Shown: piece by piece, positions 24,958-33,560 of the stretch
Layout of the letters: each line of letters opens with the position of its first letter
Numbering within the stretch: position 1 is the stretch's first letter
Origin: Pseudomonadota bacterium
Lineage (GTDB): Bacteria > Pseudomonadota > Alphaproteobacteria > Rhizobiales > Rhizobiaceae
Length of the DNA: 64,000 bases
Reading direction: 5' to 3'
NCBI GenBank assembly: GCA_023404095.1
Contig: JAEYDD010000026.1
Location: 313,715-377,714, forward strand
Notes under the pieces: generated by a model
What the model was told of the DNA's origin: nothing
What the model saw: only the letters and a program-made list of their open reading frames with translations
Databases searched by the model: none
Made by a program: the position numbers and the translations under genes

Positions 24958-25680
24958 ATGCTGGAGTTGAAGAACATCACCGGCGGCTACGGCCGCATCA
25001 CGATCCTCAACGGCACCTCCTTCAGCATCCCAAAGGCTTCGATTACAACGGTGATCGGGCCGAACGGTGCGGGAAAGTCGACCGTTTTCAAGGCCATTTT
25101 CGGTCTGCTCAGCATCCATTCCGGCGAGATCCTGCTGGATGGCGAGACGGTTACGCGCAAGACGCCGGCGCAGATGATCGCCCGCGGCGTGACCTATGTC
25201 CCGCAAGGACGCAATGTCGTGCCGCAGTTGTCGGTGCTGCACAATCTTGAACTGGGCGGCATCACGTCGAAGGACCAGACAAAGGTCAAGCGGCGCATGG
25301 AAGAGGTCATGGATCAGTTTCCGATGCTGCGCGAGCGTAAGGACCAGAAGGCCATCGAGCTTTCCGGCGGCCAGCAGAAGCAGCTCGAGATTGCCCGTGC
25401 CCTGCTGCTCGATCCCAAGCTCATCCTGATCGATGAACCTTCCATCGGGCTTTCGCCCAACCTCGTGCAGGAGGTCTTCCAGACGCTCATCCGCCTGCGC
25501 GACCAGGGTGTGACCATCCTGATGGTCGAGCAGAATGCCAAGGCGGCTCTGGCCATGTCCGACTACGGGCTTGTGCTCGAGCTTGGCCAGACGCGCATGT
25601 TCGACAAGGCCGACAAGCTGCTGAAGGATCCGCGCGTCGGCCAGCTCTTCCTCGGCGGCCATATCGAGGACGCGGCCTGA
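24958..25680 (+). CDS. ABC transporter ATP-binding protein LivF-like
   Basis: A 240-residue ATPase that begins MLELKNITGGYG, with Walker A GPNGAGKS, the signature LSGGQQKQLEIARAL, Walker B LILIDEPSIGLSP and H-loop LMVEQNAKAAL. It starts one base after the LivG stop. It is last in the operon, which is closed by a long bidirectional terminator at 25701-25741 shared with the SDR operon on the other strand. Confidence 0.93.
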   Translation: MLELKNITGGYGRITILNGTSFSIPKASITTVIGPNGAGKSTVFKAIFGLLSIHSGEILLDGETVTRKTPAQMIARGVTYVPQGRNVVPQLSVLHNLELGGITSKDQTKVKRRMEEVMDQFPMLRERKDQKAIELSGGQQKQLEIARALLLDPKLILIDEPSIGLSPNLVQEVFQTLIRLRDQGVTILMVEQNAKAALAMSDYGLVLELGQTRMFDKADKLLKDPRVGQLFLGGHIEDAA

Positions 25681-25700
25681 TCTGAATTTCTCCCAAGACG

Positions 25701-25741
25701 AAAATGAAACGCCCGGCGACTATCGCCGGGCGTTTCATTTT
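25701..25741. terminator. Bidirectional terminator between Liv operon and SDR/flavoprotein operon
   Basis: A perfect 19-bp stem (25701-25719 with 25723-25741) and 3-nt loop. Each arm carries an A/T-rich outer part, AAAATGAAACG and CGTTTCATTTT, so it terminates both convergent transcripts. Confidence 0.92.
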
Positions 25742-25773
25742 CATGGCGCTCGTCCGGTGACGTCAGGCCGGCC

Positions 25774-26517
25774 TCAAGCCGAGGCGTCTCCGAAATCACC
25801 GAATGCCGTCCAGCCTCCGTCGACCGGCAGCACCGCGCCGGTAATGCCCGAGGCGAGCGGCGAGGCAAGAAACGCGACGGCGGCAGCCACTTCCTCGGCC
25901 TGGATCAACCGCCCGATGGGGGTGCGCCGGCGCAGCGTAGGAAGATCGACGCGACCCGCATCAGCAAGCTTCCGGACGAGCGCCGTCTCGACGAAGGCGG
26001 GCGCCACGGCATTGACCCGCACGCCGTTTCCCGCCCACTCGCAGGCCATCGCCCGGGTCATCGCGACGATTCCCGCCTTTGCGGCGCCATAGGCGTTTCG
26101 CTTCGGCAGGCCGGTGAGGCCGGCAATTGAGGAGAGATTGACGATGGCACCCGAACCGCGCGCCAACATGCCTCTGGCCACTTCGCGCGATAGCAGGAAT
26201 GTGCCGGCGAGATGAACGTCGAGCACCTTGCGAAAGGCGGTGACGTCCTGCTCCAGCGTCGGCAGGTGGCTGTCGCCGATGCCGGCATTGTTCACCAGCA
26301 CGTCGAAGGCGGCGCTTGCTGCAACCGCTGCAGCCTGTGCCTCGTCGGTGACGTCACAGGCGACGCCCCGATGTTCGTTACCGATTTCCGCCGCCCGCAC
26401 AGCCGCCTTTGCGCCGTCGAGATCGGCAATTGTCACGCGATGCCCGGCCTGCGCCAGCGCCTGCGCGATTGCGAGACCGATTCCCTCGGCCCCGCCCGTC
26501 ACCAAGGCCTCACGCAT
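25774..26517 (-). CDS. SDR family oxidoreductase (last gene of flavoprotein operon)
   Basis: A 247-residue classical SDR: TGGAEGIG at about 7-14, NNAGIGDS, catalytic serine in NLSSIAG, and YGAAKAG with the Tyr/Lys pair, ending in the usual VDGGWTAFG. It overlaps the preceding SDR gene by 8 bases. It is expected to oxidise an alicyclic hydroxyl to a ketone or reduce an oxo group, working with the flavoprotein of the same operon. By analogy with cyclohexanecarboxylate breakdown, it could be a hydroxy-cyclohexane acid dehydrogenase, but this is inference from neighbours. Confidence 0.88.
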   Translation of the reverse strand: MREALVTGGAEGIGLAIAQALAQAGHRVTIADLDGAKAAVRAAEIGNEHRGVACDVTDEAQAAAVAASAAFDVLVNNAGIGDSHLPTLEQDVTAFRKVLDVHLAGTFLLSREVARGMLARGSGAIVNLSSIAGLTGLPKRNAYGAAKAGIVAMTRAMACEWAGNGVRVNAVAPAFVETALVRKLADAGRVDLPTLRRRTPIGRLIQAEEVAAAVAFLASPLASGITGAVLPVDGGWTAFGDFGDASA

Positions 26518-27289
26518 AGCCCGGCCTCGGCACCAGCCCCATGAGCGATTGCGACAGCCCGCCGTCGACGACGATATCCTGGCCGGAGACGTAGGAGGCC
26601 CGCGGTGAAGCCAGGAACAATGCCACGTCGGCCATGTCCTGCGGCGTGGCGATACGGCGCAGCGGCACCATCTGCTCGCGTTGCGCCTTCACCTCGGCAT
26701 CCTGGTAGAACGGTTCGGACATCGGGGTGCGCACCAGTCCGGGACTGAGGGTGTTAGAGCGGATGCCCATAGGCCCCCATTCGTAGGCCAGTTGCCGCGA
26801 AAGCATCAGGATCGCGGCCTTGGAGGCGGAATAGGCGCCGCTTGCCGGCTGGGGATGGGAGCCGGAAATGCTGGCCACATGCACGAGCGCGCCCTGTCCG
26901 CGGGCCATCATTCCGCGCCCGAAGACCTGGGCCGCGGCCAGATATCCGCTGAGGTTCACGGAGAGCATCGCGGACCAGTCCGCCTCGGAAATGCTCTCCA
27001 GCAGGCCGGGACGCAGAATGCCGGCGTTGTTGACCAGAATGTCCGCACCGCCCGCAGCTTCGACCTTCTCTGCTGCCGCCGCGATTTCATCGGTCCGGGA
27101 TAGATCGCAGCCGAGCGCGAAAGCGCCGCCGCCGAGTTCGGTGACGAGCGGCGCCGTGCGCTCCGTATCGCGGTCGAGGGCGACGACGCGCGCGCCCTGT
27201 TCGGCGAAGGCACGGGCCAGTGTCTGCCCGATGCCGCCGCCGGCGCCCGTCACCACCACCGTCTTTCCTGTCAGTCCCAGCCAGCTCAT
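26510..27289 (-). CDS. SDR family oxidoreductase (second gene of flavoprotein operon)
   Basis: A 259-residue classical SDR: TGAGGGIGQTL near residues 12-22, NNAGILRPG, active-site YSASKAA (Tyr/Lys) preceded by VASISGSHPQ, and a C-terminal VVDGGLSQSLMG. ATG 27289 is used because it overlaps the flavoprotein stop codon (ATGA) and begins MSWLGLTGKTVVVTG. It and the next SDR share a similar substrate lobe, which suggests two related oxidation steps. The substrate is unknown. Confidence 0.88.
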   Translation of the reverse strand: MSWLGLTGKTVVVTGAGGGIGQTLARAFAEQGARVVALDRDTERTAPLVTELGGGAFALGCDLSRTDEIAAAAEKVEAAGGADILVNNAGILRPGLLESISEADWSAMLSVNLSGYLAAAQVFGRGMMARGQGALVHVASISGSHPQPASGAYSASKAAILMLSRQLAYEWGPMGIRSNTLSPGLVRTPMSEPFYQDAEVKAQREQMVPLRRIATPQDMADVALFLASPRASYVSGQDIVVDGGLSQSLMGLVPRPGYA

Positions 27290-28995
27290 GCTGCGTCCTC
27301 CCGGTTTGCGATTTCGGGCGCAATGCCCGCCAGATACCGACCCGTGATCCATCCGAATGTCATCGCCGGGCCGAGTGTGATGCCGGCACCGGGATAATTC
27401 CCGCCCATTATCGATGCACGGTCGTTGCCCACGGCGTAGAGGCCGGCAATGGGCTGCCCCTTCCTGTCGATCACCTCACCGGGAACGGTCGTCTTCAGGC
27501 CGTCGAACGTGCCGAGATCGCCCATCTCCATCTTCACGGCGTAGAAAGGGCCCTGCTCCACCGGCGCCACGCACGGGTTCGGCTTGTTGTCGGGGTCGGC
27601 CAGATAGCGGTTGAACGCGGTTTCCCCGCGATGGAATTCGGGATCCCGGCCTGCACGCGCGTCTTTATTGAAGGCTGCGACAGTTGCTTCGAGGCCGGTG
27701 GCGTCGATTCCGCAGGCACGCGCGAGATCCCCGAGCGTCTTGCCCTTTTTCAGGTAGCCCGATCGCGTCCAGGGCAGAAGCGGCATCGGTGCAGGTTTCG
27801 CGTGGCCGAGCCCATACTTGCGGATGGTGCGGTGATCGCAGATCAGCCAGGCAGACGCCTCGCCTGCGGCGACCATCGCCGCGCCGACGTCGTGATAGCT
27901 CTCGCTCTCGTTGACGAAGCGTTTTCCGTTTGAAAGCACGGCGATCATGCCCGGCTTGTAGCGGTCGAGAAGATGGGGGAAGACGCCCTTCCCCGGCACC
28001 CTGCTGACCGGCATCCATGCCGCTGGCTGCGGGAATTCTGCCTCGAAGGCGCCGCCGGCTTCCTCGCCCAGCCGGATGCCGTCGCCGGTGTTGCTCTCCG
28101 GCACGGGCGAGTAATGCCCGGCGCCCGCTTTCAGGTGGGCATAGACGCCGGCGCGGCGGGCGAGGTCCTGCGCATAGCCGCCGCAGGCGAGCACCACCCC
28201 GCGCCGTGCCGTGATCGTACGCGGCTCACTGCCCCCAACCTCAACACCGATCACGCGGCCATCATCCTTCGTCAGGCGCAAAGCGGGCGTGTCGGTCAGG
28301 ATCGGAATGCCGAGGTCGAAGCAGCTCTTGGCAAGCCTTGCCGCCAGCGCGTTCCCGCTGGTCACCTGCACGCCGCGACCGTATCGGACCACTTCGCCTG
28401 CATGGGCGGCGAGCCGTTTCAGGACATAGGCGAAAGATGTCAGCGACTTCGTCGCGTTGAAGAAGTGCTTGATGTCGGCATTGGAGGAATTGAACATCAT
28501 CCCCATGAAGGTGATGGTCGAAAGCGGCGGTCGCAGCCGTTTGAGATCGTCGCCCAGCGCGCTCGTATCGAAGGGAGCGGCAAGGACGGAGCGGCCGATG
28601 TCGGCCCCGCCCTCCACGGTCGGATGATAGTCGGGATAGAGTGTGGGGACGAAGCGGACGTCGGTCTCCGCCTCGAACCAGTCCAGCATCTTCGGACCGG
28701 CTTGGAGGAAGGCATCGACCGCGTCCTCGTCGAACCAGTTTCCCGTTTCGGCCTTCATGTAGCGCCGTGCCGCCTCGCGGGTGTCGCTTGGATTGTTCGT
28801 CTTGCCGTGGCGGTTTCCGGGTATCCACAATACCCCTCCTGAGAACGCGGTCGTTCCACCGAACACCGGTTCCTTCTCGATGACGATCACCGAGAGCCCG
28901 TGCTTTCTGGCCGTGATCGCGGTGGCGAGACCGCCGGCGCCGGATCCAATCACAAGTACGTCGCAGACGTGCCGCTCCTCGCTCGACCGCTCCAT
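27286..28995 (-). CDS. FAD-dependent dehydrogenase, 3-ketosteroid delta-1-dehydrogenase-like (copy 1)
   Basis: A 569-residue FAD_binding_2 flavoprotein with the FAD motif GSGAGGLATAITARK, then GGTTAFSGGVLWIPGN, and a C-terminal FAD-side motif AVGNDRASIMGGNYPGAG. The Tyr-Pro-Gly in that last motif matches the catalytic Tyr region of 3-ketosteroid delta-1-dehydrogenases, which remove two hydrogens next to a ring ketone. ATG 28995 is preferred because GGGGAGG precedes it by 6 bases; the frame is open for another 320 codons upstream but that stretch is antisense to the AraC gene. It is first of a three-gene operon with two SDRs. Ring desaturation of an oxo-cyclohexane acid is a plausible role, not proven. 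Confidence 0.87.
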   Translation of the reverse strand: MERSSEERHVCDVLVIGSGAGGLATAITARKHGLSVIVIEKEPVFGGTTAFSGGVLWIPGNRHGKTNNPSDTREAARRYMKAETGNWFDEDAVDAFLQAGPKMLDWFEAETDVRFVPTLYPDYHPTVEGGADIGRSVLAAPFDTSALGDDLKRLRPPLSTITFMGMMFNSSNADIKHFFNATKSLTSFAYVLKRLAAHAGEVVRYGRGVQVTSGNALAARLAKSCFDLGIPILTDTPALRLTKDDGRVIGVEVGGSEPRTITARRGVVLACGGYAQDLARRAGVYAHLKAGAGHYSPVPESNTGDGIRLGEEAGGAFEAEFPQPAAWMPVSRVPGKGVFPHLLDRYKPGMIAVLSNGKRFVNESESYHDVGAAMVAAGEASAWLICDHRTIRKYGLGHAKPAPMPLLPWTRSGYLKKGKTLGDLARACGIDATGLEATVAAFNKDARAGRDPEFHRGETAFNRYLADPDNKPNPCVAPVEQGPFYAVKMEMGDLGTFDGLKTTVPGEVIDRKGQPIAGLYAVGNDRASIMGGNYPGAGITLGPAMTFGWITGRYLAGIAPEIANREDAA

Positions 28996-29112
28996 CGCTT
29001 CCTCCCCGTGGCGCATGACGTGAGAATTTGCTACCGCACGGTCCCGACCGGACCAATGGACGCACCGGCGCAATTGTTGCACAATTCGGTCGGGAGGTTT
29101 CCGGGAGGATCG

Positions 29113-30012
29113 ATGGCGAACGCGGCCGCAGGCGGAATTCCGCACTATTATCTCTATGGCGATCAGGGCGCGGACGTCGAACTGGACTTCCTGCACATAG
29201 AGCCCATCCGCGACCGGAGCGGCCCGAACGACTGGAGAATCCGTCCCCATTCGCATCCCGATCACATGCAGGTCCTGTTCGTTCGCGGCGGCGGCGGGAC
29301 GATCCGGATGGAAGAGCAGATCCTGCCGATTCCGGTTCCCGGCGTTCTGGTGGTGCCCGCGGGCATCGTTCACCAGATCGATTTCGATCCCGGTACAGAC
29401 GGTTTCGTCGTCACGGCTGCGTTGGGCTGTCTGAAGGCTGCAGGTGCCGGCGACGCGCGCCTGACCGAGGCAGCCGCGCGCCCGGCCGTCTATCCGCTGA
29501 CGGGAACCGGCGTCAGCATTCCCGCGGTCAACGAGACATTCGAGTGGCTGCATCGGGAGTTCATCTGGTCGGCGCCAGGGCGGCGTACGGCGATCGTGGC
29601 GCAATACATGCGTATACTGGTCGTGGTGCTCCGACTGTATGTGACCACCGGGGACCCGGGCGTGGCCGCGCCGGATCGTGATTACGACTTGCTGGTGCGC
29701 TACCGCGCACTGCTGGAGGAGCACTTCCGCAACGAGCGCTCGCTGGCCTTCTACGCCGGCGATCTCGCCGTCACGCAGGCGCGGCTGAACGCCGCCTGCA
29801 AGGCCCGCGCCGGCAAGACCGCCTCCGAGCTCCTTTACGAGCGCATCGTCATCGAAGCCAAGCGCTACCTGGTCTATACCGAGAGCAGCGTGGCGCAGGT
29901 CGCCCACCTGTCCGGCTTTGACGATCCGGCCTATTTCAACCGCTTCTTCACGCAACGCGTTGGCCTGTCACCGGGGGCGTTCCGAAAGCAGAAGCTACAC
30001 CAGGAGGCGTGA
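29113..30012 (+). CDS. AraC family regulator, probably for pobA (PobR-like)
   Basis: A 299-residue regulator with an N-terminal cupin-type sensor (HSHPDHMQVLFVRGG near 45-60, then a VPAGIVHQIDFD segment) and a C-terminal double helix-turn-helix (LAVTQARLNAACKARAGK, then VAQVAHLSGFDDPAYFNRFF). AraC-type PobR proteins of rhizobia have this layout and bind 4-hydroxybenzoate. ATG 29113 is chosen for its GGGAGGAT ribosome site. It is divergent from the flavoprotein operon and lies upstream of a small protein and pobA on the same strand, so it could control both directions. Confidence 0.83.
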   Translation: MANAAAGGIPHYYLYGDQGADVELDFLHIEPIRDRSGPNDWRIRPHSHPDHMQVLFVRGGGGTIRMEEQILPIPVPGVLVVPAGIVHQIDFDPGTDGFVVTAALGCLKAAGAGDARLTEAAARPAVYPLTGTGVSIPAVNETFEWLHREFIWSAPGRRTAIVAQYMRILVVVLRLYVTTGDPGVAAPDRDYDLLVRYRALLEEHFRNERSLAFYAGDLAVTQARLNAACKARAGKTASELLYERIVIEAKRYLVYTESSVAQVAHLSGFDDPAYFNRFFTQRVGLSPGAFRKQKLHQEA

Positions 30013-30106
30013 GGCGGCCCGCGTCCGGGTATCGTCCAATCTTTCCGACGCTCCGTCCATTTCCGAAATCGCCTTCCTTGGCCACTGTTTGCATGAGGAG
30101 GACGAC

Positions 30107-30670
30107 ATGATCCATGAATGGCGATGCTACCGGTTGAAGGCCGGCGCTGCTCCGGACTATCTGGCGCTCTTGGCCGACGAGGGCCTGCCGCTCGTCACAC
30201 GACATCTGCCGCTGATGGGCTACTGGCTCGCGGAGACGGGGACGCTCAATACCATCCATCATCTGTGGAGTTATGCCGACTGGGCGGAACGGGAAAGCTG
30301 CCGGGCCGGGCTCGCAGCCGAGGAGGCCTGGGTCCGTGGGTTCGTTCCAAAGGCCTTCGCGCTCGTGGAAGAACAGTGCAATCGCCTCTTGAAGATTACG
30401 CGGACATCCCCTGCTTTCGAGGCTGCGCTGGCAAGTCGCCGCGAGCAGCGACCGGCGCGGGCGGCCGGTGCGCCGCTTTTTGCGACGGATTGCTCGACCC
30501 TGGCGGCCGGTCGAACGGCAGGCGGCGCGGTCGCCGTGTGGGAGGCGCTGTCGGGCGAGCCTGAGCCGCCGATATCGCTGTCGCCGCGCACAGCCGACCC
30601 TGTTCCGAGCGAACCTCTTTCCGGCGCCGGCCATGTGGTGCTGCGTCCGCTCTGCTTCTCACCGCTTTGA
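30107..30670 (+). CDS. NIPSNAP-like small protein upstream of pobA
   Basis: A 187-residue protein beginning MIHEWRCYRLKAGAAPDYLALL, followed by YWLAETGTLNTIHHLWSYADWAERES, the dimeric alpha/beta-barrel layout of NIPSNAP/EthD-like domains. The second half is Ala/Pro/Arg-rich and resembles a degenerate second repeat. A GAGGAGGACG ribosome site precedes ATG 30107. It lies between the AraC gene and pobA and ends 20 bases before the pobA ATG, so it is likely co-transcribed with pobA. A second NIPSNAP-type gene sits at 36479-37090 beside two more flavin dehydrogenases. Function is unknown; such proteins often accompany oxidative catabolism. Confidence 0.7.
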   Translation: MIHEWRCYRLKAGAAPDYLALLADEGLPLVTRHLPLMGYWLAETGTLNTIHHLWSYADWAERESCRAGLAAEEAWVRGFVPKAFALVEEQCNRLLKITRTSPAFEAALASRREQRPARAAGAPLFATDCSTLAAGRTAGGAVAVWEALSGEPEPPISLSPRTADPVPSEPLSGAGHVVLRPLCFSPL

Positions 30671-30690
30671 TTTATCGGAGACAACCGAAG

Positions 30691-31857
30691 ATGCGTCATC
30701 AGGTCTGTATCATTGGCGGCGGCCCATCCGGGTTGCTTCTTTCACTGCTTCTGCGTCGCGCCGGCATCGATGCCGTCGTGCTCGAACAGCGTACCCGCGA
30801 CTATGTACTGGCCCGTATCCGGGCCGGCGTATTGGAGCAGGGCTTGTGCGACCTTCTTCGTGAGGCAGGCGTCGGCAAGCGGCTCGATGCGGAGGGTTTC
30901 GTGCATGACGGAACGATCATCGCCGCGCATGGCCAGAAGGTCCACATCGATTTTCGCGCGCTCACCGGCAAGACAGTGACCATTTACGGCCAGACGGAAG
31001 TCACCCGCGATCTCTATGACGAACTGGATCGGACCGGCGCGCCGATCTTTCACGAGGCCGAGGAGGTCGCGCTACACGACGTCGATGGCGATGCGCCCTA
31101 CGTCACCTTCACCCAGCACGGCCGAACCCACCGCATCGACTGCGACTATATCGCCGGCTGCGATGGCTTCCATGGCATCAGTCGCCGCACGATCCCCGAA
31201 GCGGTGCGGCGGGAATACGAGCATGTTTACCCGTTCGGCTGGCTGGGCGTCCTGTCCGAAACCCGGCCGCTCTATCGCGAACTGGTCTATGCCGGGCATG
31301 AGCGAGGCTTCGCGCTCTGTTCGATGCGCAACGCCCATCTGAGCCGGCACTATCTTCAGGTGCCGCTGACCGACAAGCCGCAGGACTGGAGCGACGACGC
31401 CTTCTGGGCGGAACTGCGACGCCGCCTGCCGCCGGATCTTGCCGATACGCTGGTGACCGGACCTTCCGTGGAAAAATCGATTGCGCCTCTGCGCAGCTTC
31501 ATCTCCGAACCGATGAGCTGGGGCCGTCTCTATCTCGCCGGCGATGCCGCGCACATCGTGCCGCCGACCGGCGCCAAGGGACTGAACCTTGCCGCGTCCG
31601 ACGTCTACTACCTGTCGCGCGCGCTGATCGCCCGCTACGCCGGGGACGAGGGGCTGCTGAAATCCTATTCGGCCACCGCGCTTGCCCGCGTCTGGAAAGC
31701 ATCGCGCTTTTCCTGGTCGATGACCCGGATGCTGCACGACTTCCCCGCCGAAGGCGATTTTCTGCAGCGGATGCAGCGGGCAGAGGTGGACTATCTTGCG
31801 GGATCGAAGGCCGCGCAGACCGCACTTGCGGAGAACTATGTCGGCCTGCCCTACTGA
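30691..31857 (+). CDS. pobA: 4-Hydroxybenzoate 3-monooxygenase
   Basis: A 388-residue flavoprotein hydroxylase converting 4-hydroxybenzoate plus NADPH and oxygen to protocatechuate. Seen: GGGPSG at 9-14 (FAD), the RAGVLEQG segment that contacts FAD and substrate, DCDYIAGCDGFHG (the DG motif), and the late LAGDAAHIVPPTGAKGLNLA (GD motif). The length matches the usual 389-394. ATG 30691 begins MRHQVCIIGGG; a ribosome site CGGAG lies about 10 bases upstream. Protocatechuate made here would feed the beta-ketoadipate path whose last genes (pcaIJF) lie 1 kb downstream; pcaGH, B, C and D are not in the window. Confidence 0.96.
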   Translation: MRHQVCIIGGGPSGLLLSLLLRRAGIDAVVLEQRTRDYVLARIRAGVLEQGLCDLLREAGVGKRLDAEGFVHDGTIIAAHGQKVHIDFRALTGKTVTIYGQTEVTRDLYDELDRTGAPIFHEAEEVALHDVDGDAPYVTFTQHGRTHRIDCDYIAGCDGFHGISRRTIPEAVRREYEHVYPFGWLGVLSETRPLYRELVYAGHERGFALCSMRNAHLSRHYLQVPLTDKPQDWSDDAFWAELRRRLPPDLADTLVTGPSVEKSIAPLRSFISEPMSWGRLYLAGDAAHIVPPTGAKGLNLAASDVYYLSRALIARYAGDEGLLKSYSATALARVWKASRFSWSMTRMLHDFPAEGDFLQRMQRAEVDYLAGSKAAQTALAENYVGLPY

Positions 31858-31936
31858 CGGCGTCGGGCGGGCAACGGCGGCGACGGTTCAAGCTTGCATG
31901 ATCTGAGCGTCGTTTTCCCCGGTTCGCGAGGCTGTC

Positions 31937-32701
31937 CTAGACGAGCATCCTCGCCATTTCCTTTTGCACGGCGAGCAGGGGTGAAAGATAGCGCTCGGCG
32001 AGCGCCGACACCGGCTCGGCCGTCACGGCGGCCAGGCCGACGTTCAGTGCTGCGACGGTGTGGCCGCGCACGGTCTTCAGCGGAACGGCGATCGATCGCA
32101 GCCCGATTTCCACTTCCTGGTCGATCAGCGCATAGCCGCGCAGCCGCGTCTCGTCGATTTCCGCCATCAGCGCATCAATATCGGTGATCGTGTGCTCTGT
32201 ACGGGCCAACCGGGGTGAAGCTTCAAGGACGGCGCGCACCTGATCGCGATCGAGGGCTGCCAGTAGCACGCGCCCCATGGAGGTGCAGTAGGCTGGCAGC
32301 CGCGATCCCGGCATCAGCGCGATGGACATGACGCGCCGCTGCGCCGCACGCGCGACATAGACGATTTCGGTCTCGTCCAGGATTGAGACGGAGGTGCTTT
32401 GGCCGATCTCCTCGGAAAGCCGGTCGAGGATGGGCTGCACGATCCGCGGAAGCGGCATGGTGGCAAGGCAACCCGTGCCAAGCCGGAGGATGCGCGGCGT
32501 GACGGTGAAGAACTTGCCGTCATAGGCGGCATAGCCGAGTTCCGAAAGCGTCAGTAGGCAACGGCGCGTCGTCGCCCGGTCGAGACCGGCGATTTCCGCC
32601 GCCTCGGCAATCGACAGGCGCGGATGCTCGGCGCTGAAGGCTTCGATGACCTTTAGGCCTTTCGCAAGGCCGCCCATCATGTCGCGTTCCTTTACCGTCA
32701 T
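31937..32701 (-). CDS. pcaR: IclR family regulator PcaR
   Basis: A 254-residue IclR protein: the N-terminal winged helix (GLAKGLKVIEAFS, then IAEAAEIAGLDRATTRRCLLTLSELGY) and the C-terminal effector domain (SVSILDETEIVYVARA, then VEIGLRSIAVPLKT). Close resemblance to PcaR/PcaU proteins and divergence from pcaIJF identify it. In rhizobia PcaR activates pca genes with beta-ketoadipate as effector. The 150-bp intergenic region carries GTGCGATATACGAAC, like the PcaU/PcaR operator unit. Confidence 0.92.
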   Translation of the reverse strand: MTVKERDMMGGLAKGLKVIEAFSAEHPRLSIAEAAEIAGLDRATTRRCLLTLSELGYAAYDGKFFTVTPRILRLGTGCLATMPLPRIVQPILDRLSEEIGQSTSVSILDETEIVYVARAAQRRVMSIALMPGSRLPAYCTSMGRVLLAALDRDQVRAVLEASPRLARTEHTITDIDALMAEIDETRLRGYALIDQEVEIGLRSIAVPLKTVRGHTVAALNVGLAAVTAEPVSALAERYLSPLLAVQKEMARMLV

Positions 32702-32724
32702 GGCATCGTTCCGATGTTAAGAGT

Positions 32725-32757
32725 GTGCGATATACGAACAAAACTCATATAGCGCAC
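32725..32757. promoter_or_regulatory. Probable PcaR operator
   Basis: GTGCGATATACGAAC (32725-32739) is close to the known PcaU/PcaR unit GTTCGATAATCGCAC read in reverse, and a further part-unit CATATAGCGCAC follows at 32746-32757. It lies between the divergent pcaR and pcaIJF starts. Confidence 0.65.
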
Positions 32758-32852
32758 AAATCGATTGCCGTCGATGGCTTTCCGGGGGTAATTTCCGCCT
32801 CGAAACGGCGGCGGGGCGACGTGGGCTTCCGCGCCGGACGGAGGAATTTGGA

Positions 32853-33560
32853 ATGGACAAGACAATTGCGAACGCGGCCGAAGCCGTTGCCGGGATAGGC
32901 GACGGCGCGCGCGTCATGATCGGCGGGTTTGGTGGTTCCGGCGCGCCGATCGAGCTTATTCACGCACTGATCGACAAGCGCCCGCGGGGGCTGACCGTCA
33001 TCAACAACAATGCCGGCAATGGCCGTATCGGCATCGCTGCGATGATCGATGCCGGCATGGTGAGCAAGATGATCTGCTCCTTCCCGCGTTCGTCCGATCC
33101 CCGCGCGTTCACCGAGGCCTATCTGGCAGGCAAGGTCGAGCTTGAACTGGTGCCGCAAGGCACGCTTGCCGAGCGCATTCGCGCTGGCGGTGCCGGCATC
33201 CCGGCCTTCTACACGCCGACCGCCTACGGAACGGAACTCGCCGACGGCAAGGTCATCGCGGAGTTCGACGGCCGTTCCTATGTGCAGGAGCGTTGGCTGA
33301 AGGCAGACTTTGCGCTCATCAAGGCGCATGTCGGCGATACCTATGGAAACCTGACCTACAACAAGGCCGCGCGCAACTTCAATCCGCTGATGTGCATGGC
33401 GGCTGCAGAGACGATCGTGCAGGTGTCGCGGCTTGTCCAGCCCGGCGACATCGATCCCGAAGACGTCGTCACGCCCGGCATCTTCGTCAATCGTGTTGTC
33501 GAGATCGCCGATCCCCAGCAGGAAGAAATGCTCATCAAAGCCGGAGTGGCCTACGTATGA
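32853..33560 (+). CDS. pcaI: 3-Oxoadipate CoA-transferase subunit A
   Basis: A 235-residue alpha subunit of the succinyl-CoA:3-oxoadipate CoA-transferase. It has the family GGFGGSGAPIELIHALID near residues 24-42 and the NNNAGNGRIGIAAMIDAG, FPRSSD segment. With PcaJ it moves CoA from succinyl-CoA to beta-ketoadipate. A GGAGGAAT site precedes the ATG. The stop overlaps the pcaJ start (ATGA). Confidence 0.95.
   Translation: MDKTIANAAEAVAGIGDGARVMIGGFGGSGAPIELIHALIDKRPRGLTVINNNAGNGRIGIAAMIDAGMVSKMICSFPRSSDPRAFTEAYLAGKVELELVPQGTLAERIRAGGAGIPAFYTPTAYGTELADGKVIAEFDGRSYVQERWLKADFALIKAHVGDTYGNLTYNKAARNFNPLMCMAAAETIVQVSRLVQPGDIDPEDVVTPGIFVNRVVEIADPQQEEMLIKAGVAYV

Noticed and set aside
28999..29955. 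In-frame extension of the flavoprotein (copy 1) by about 320 codons
   Set aside because: It is antisense to the AraC gene, has no similarity to any flavoprotein N-terminus, and ATG 28995 has a good ribosome site.
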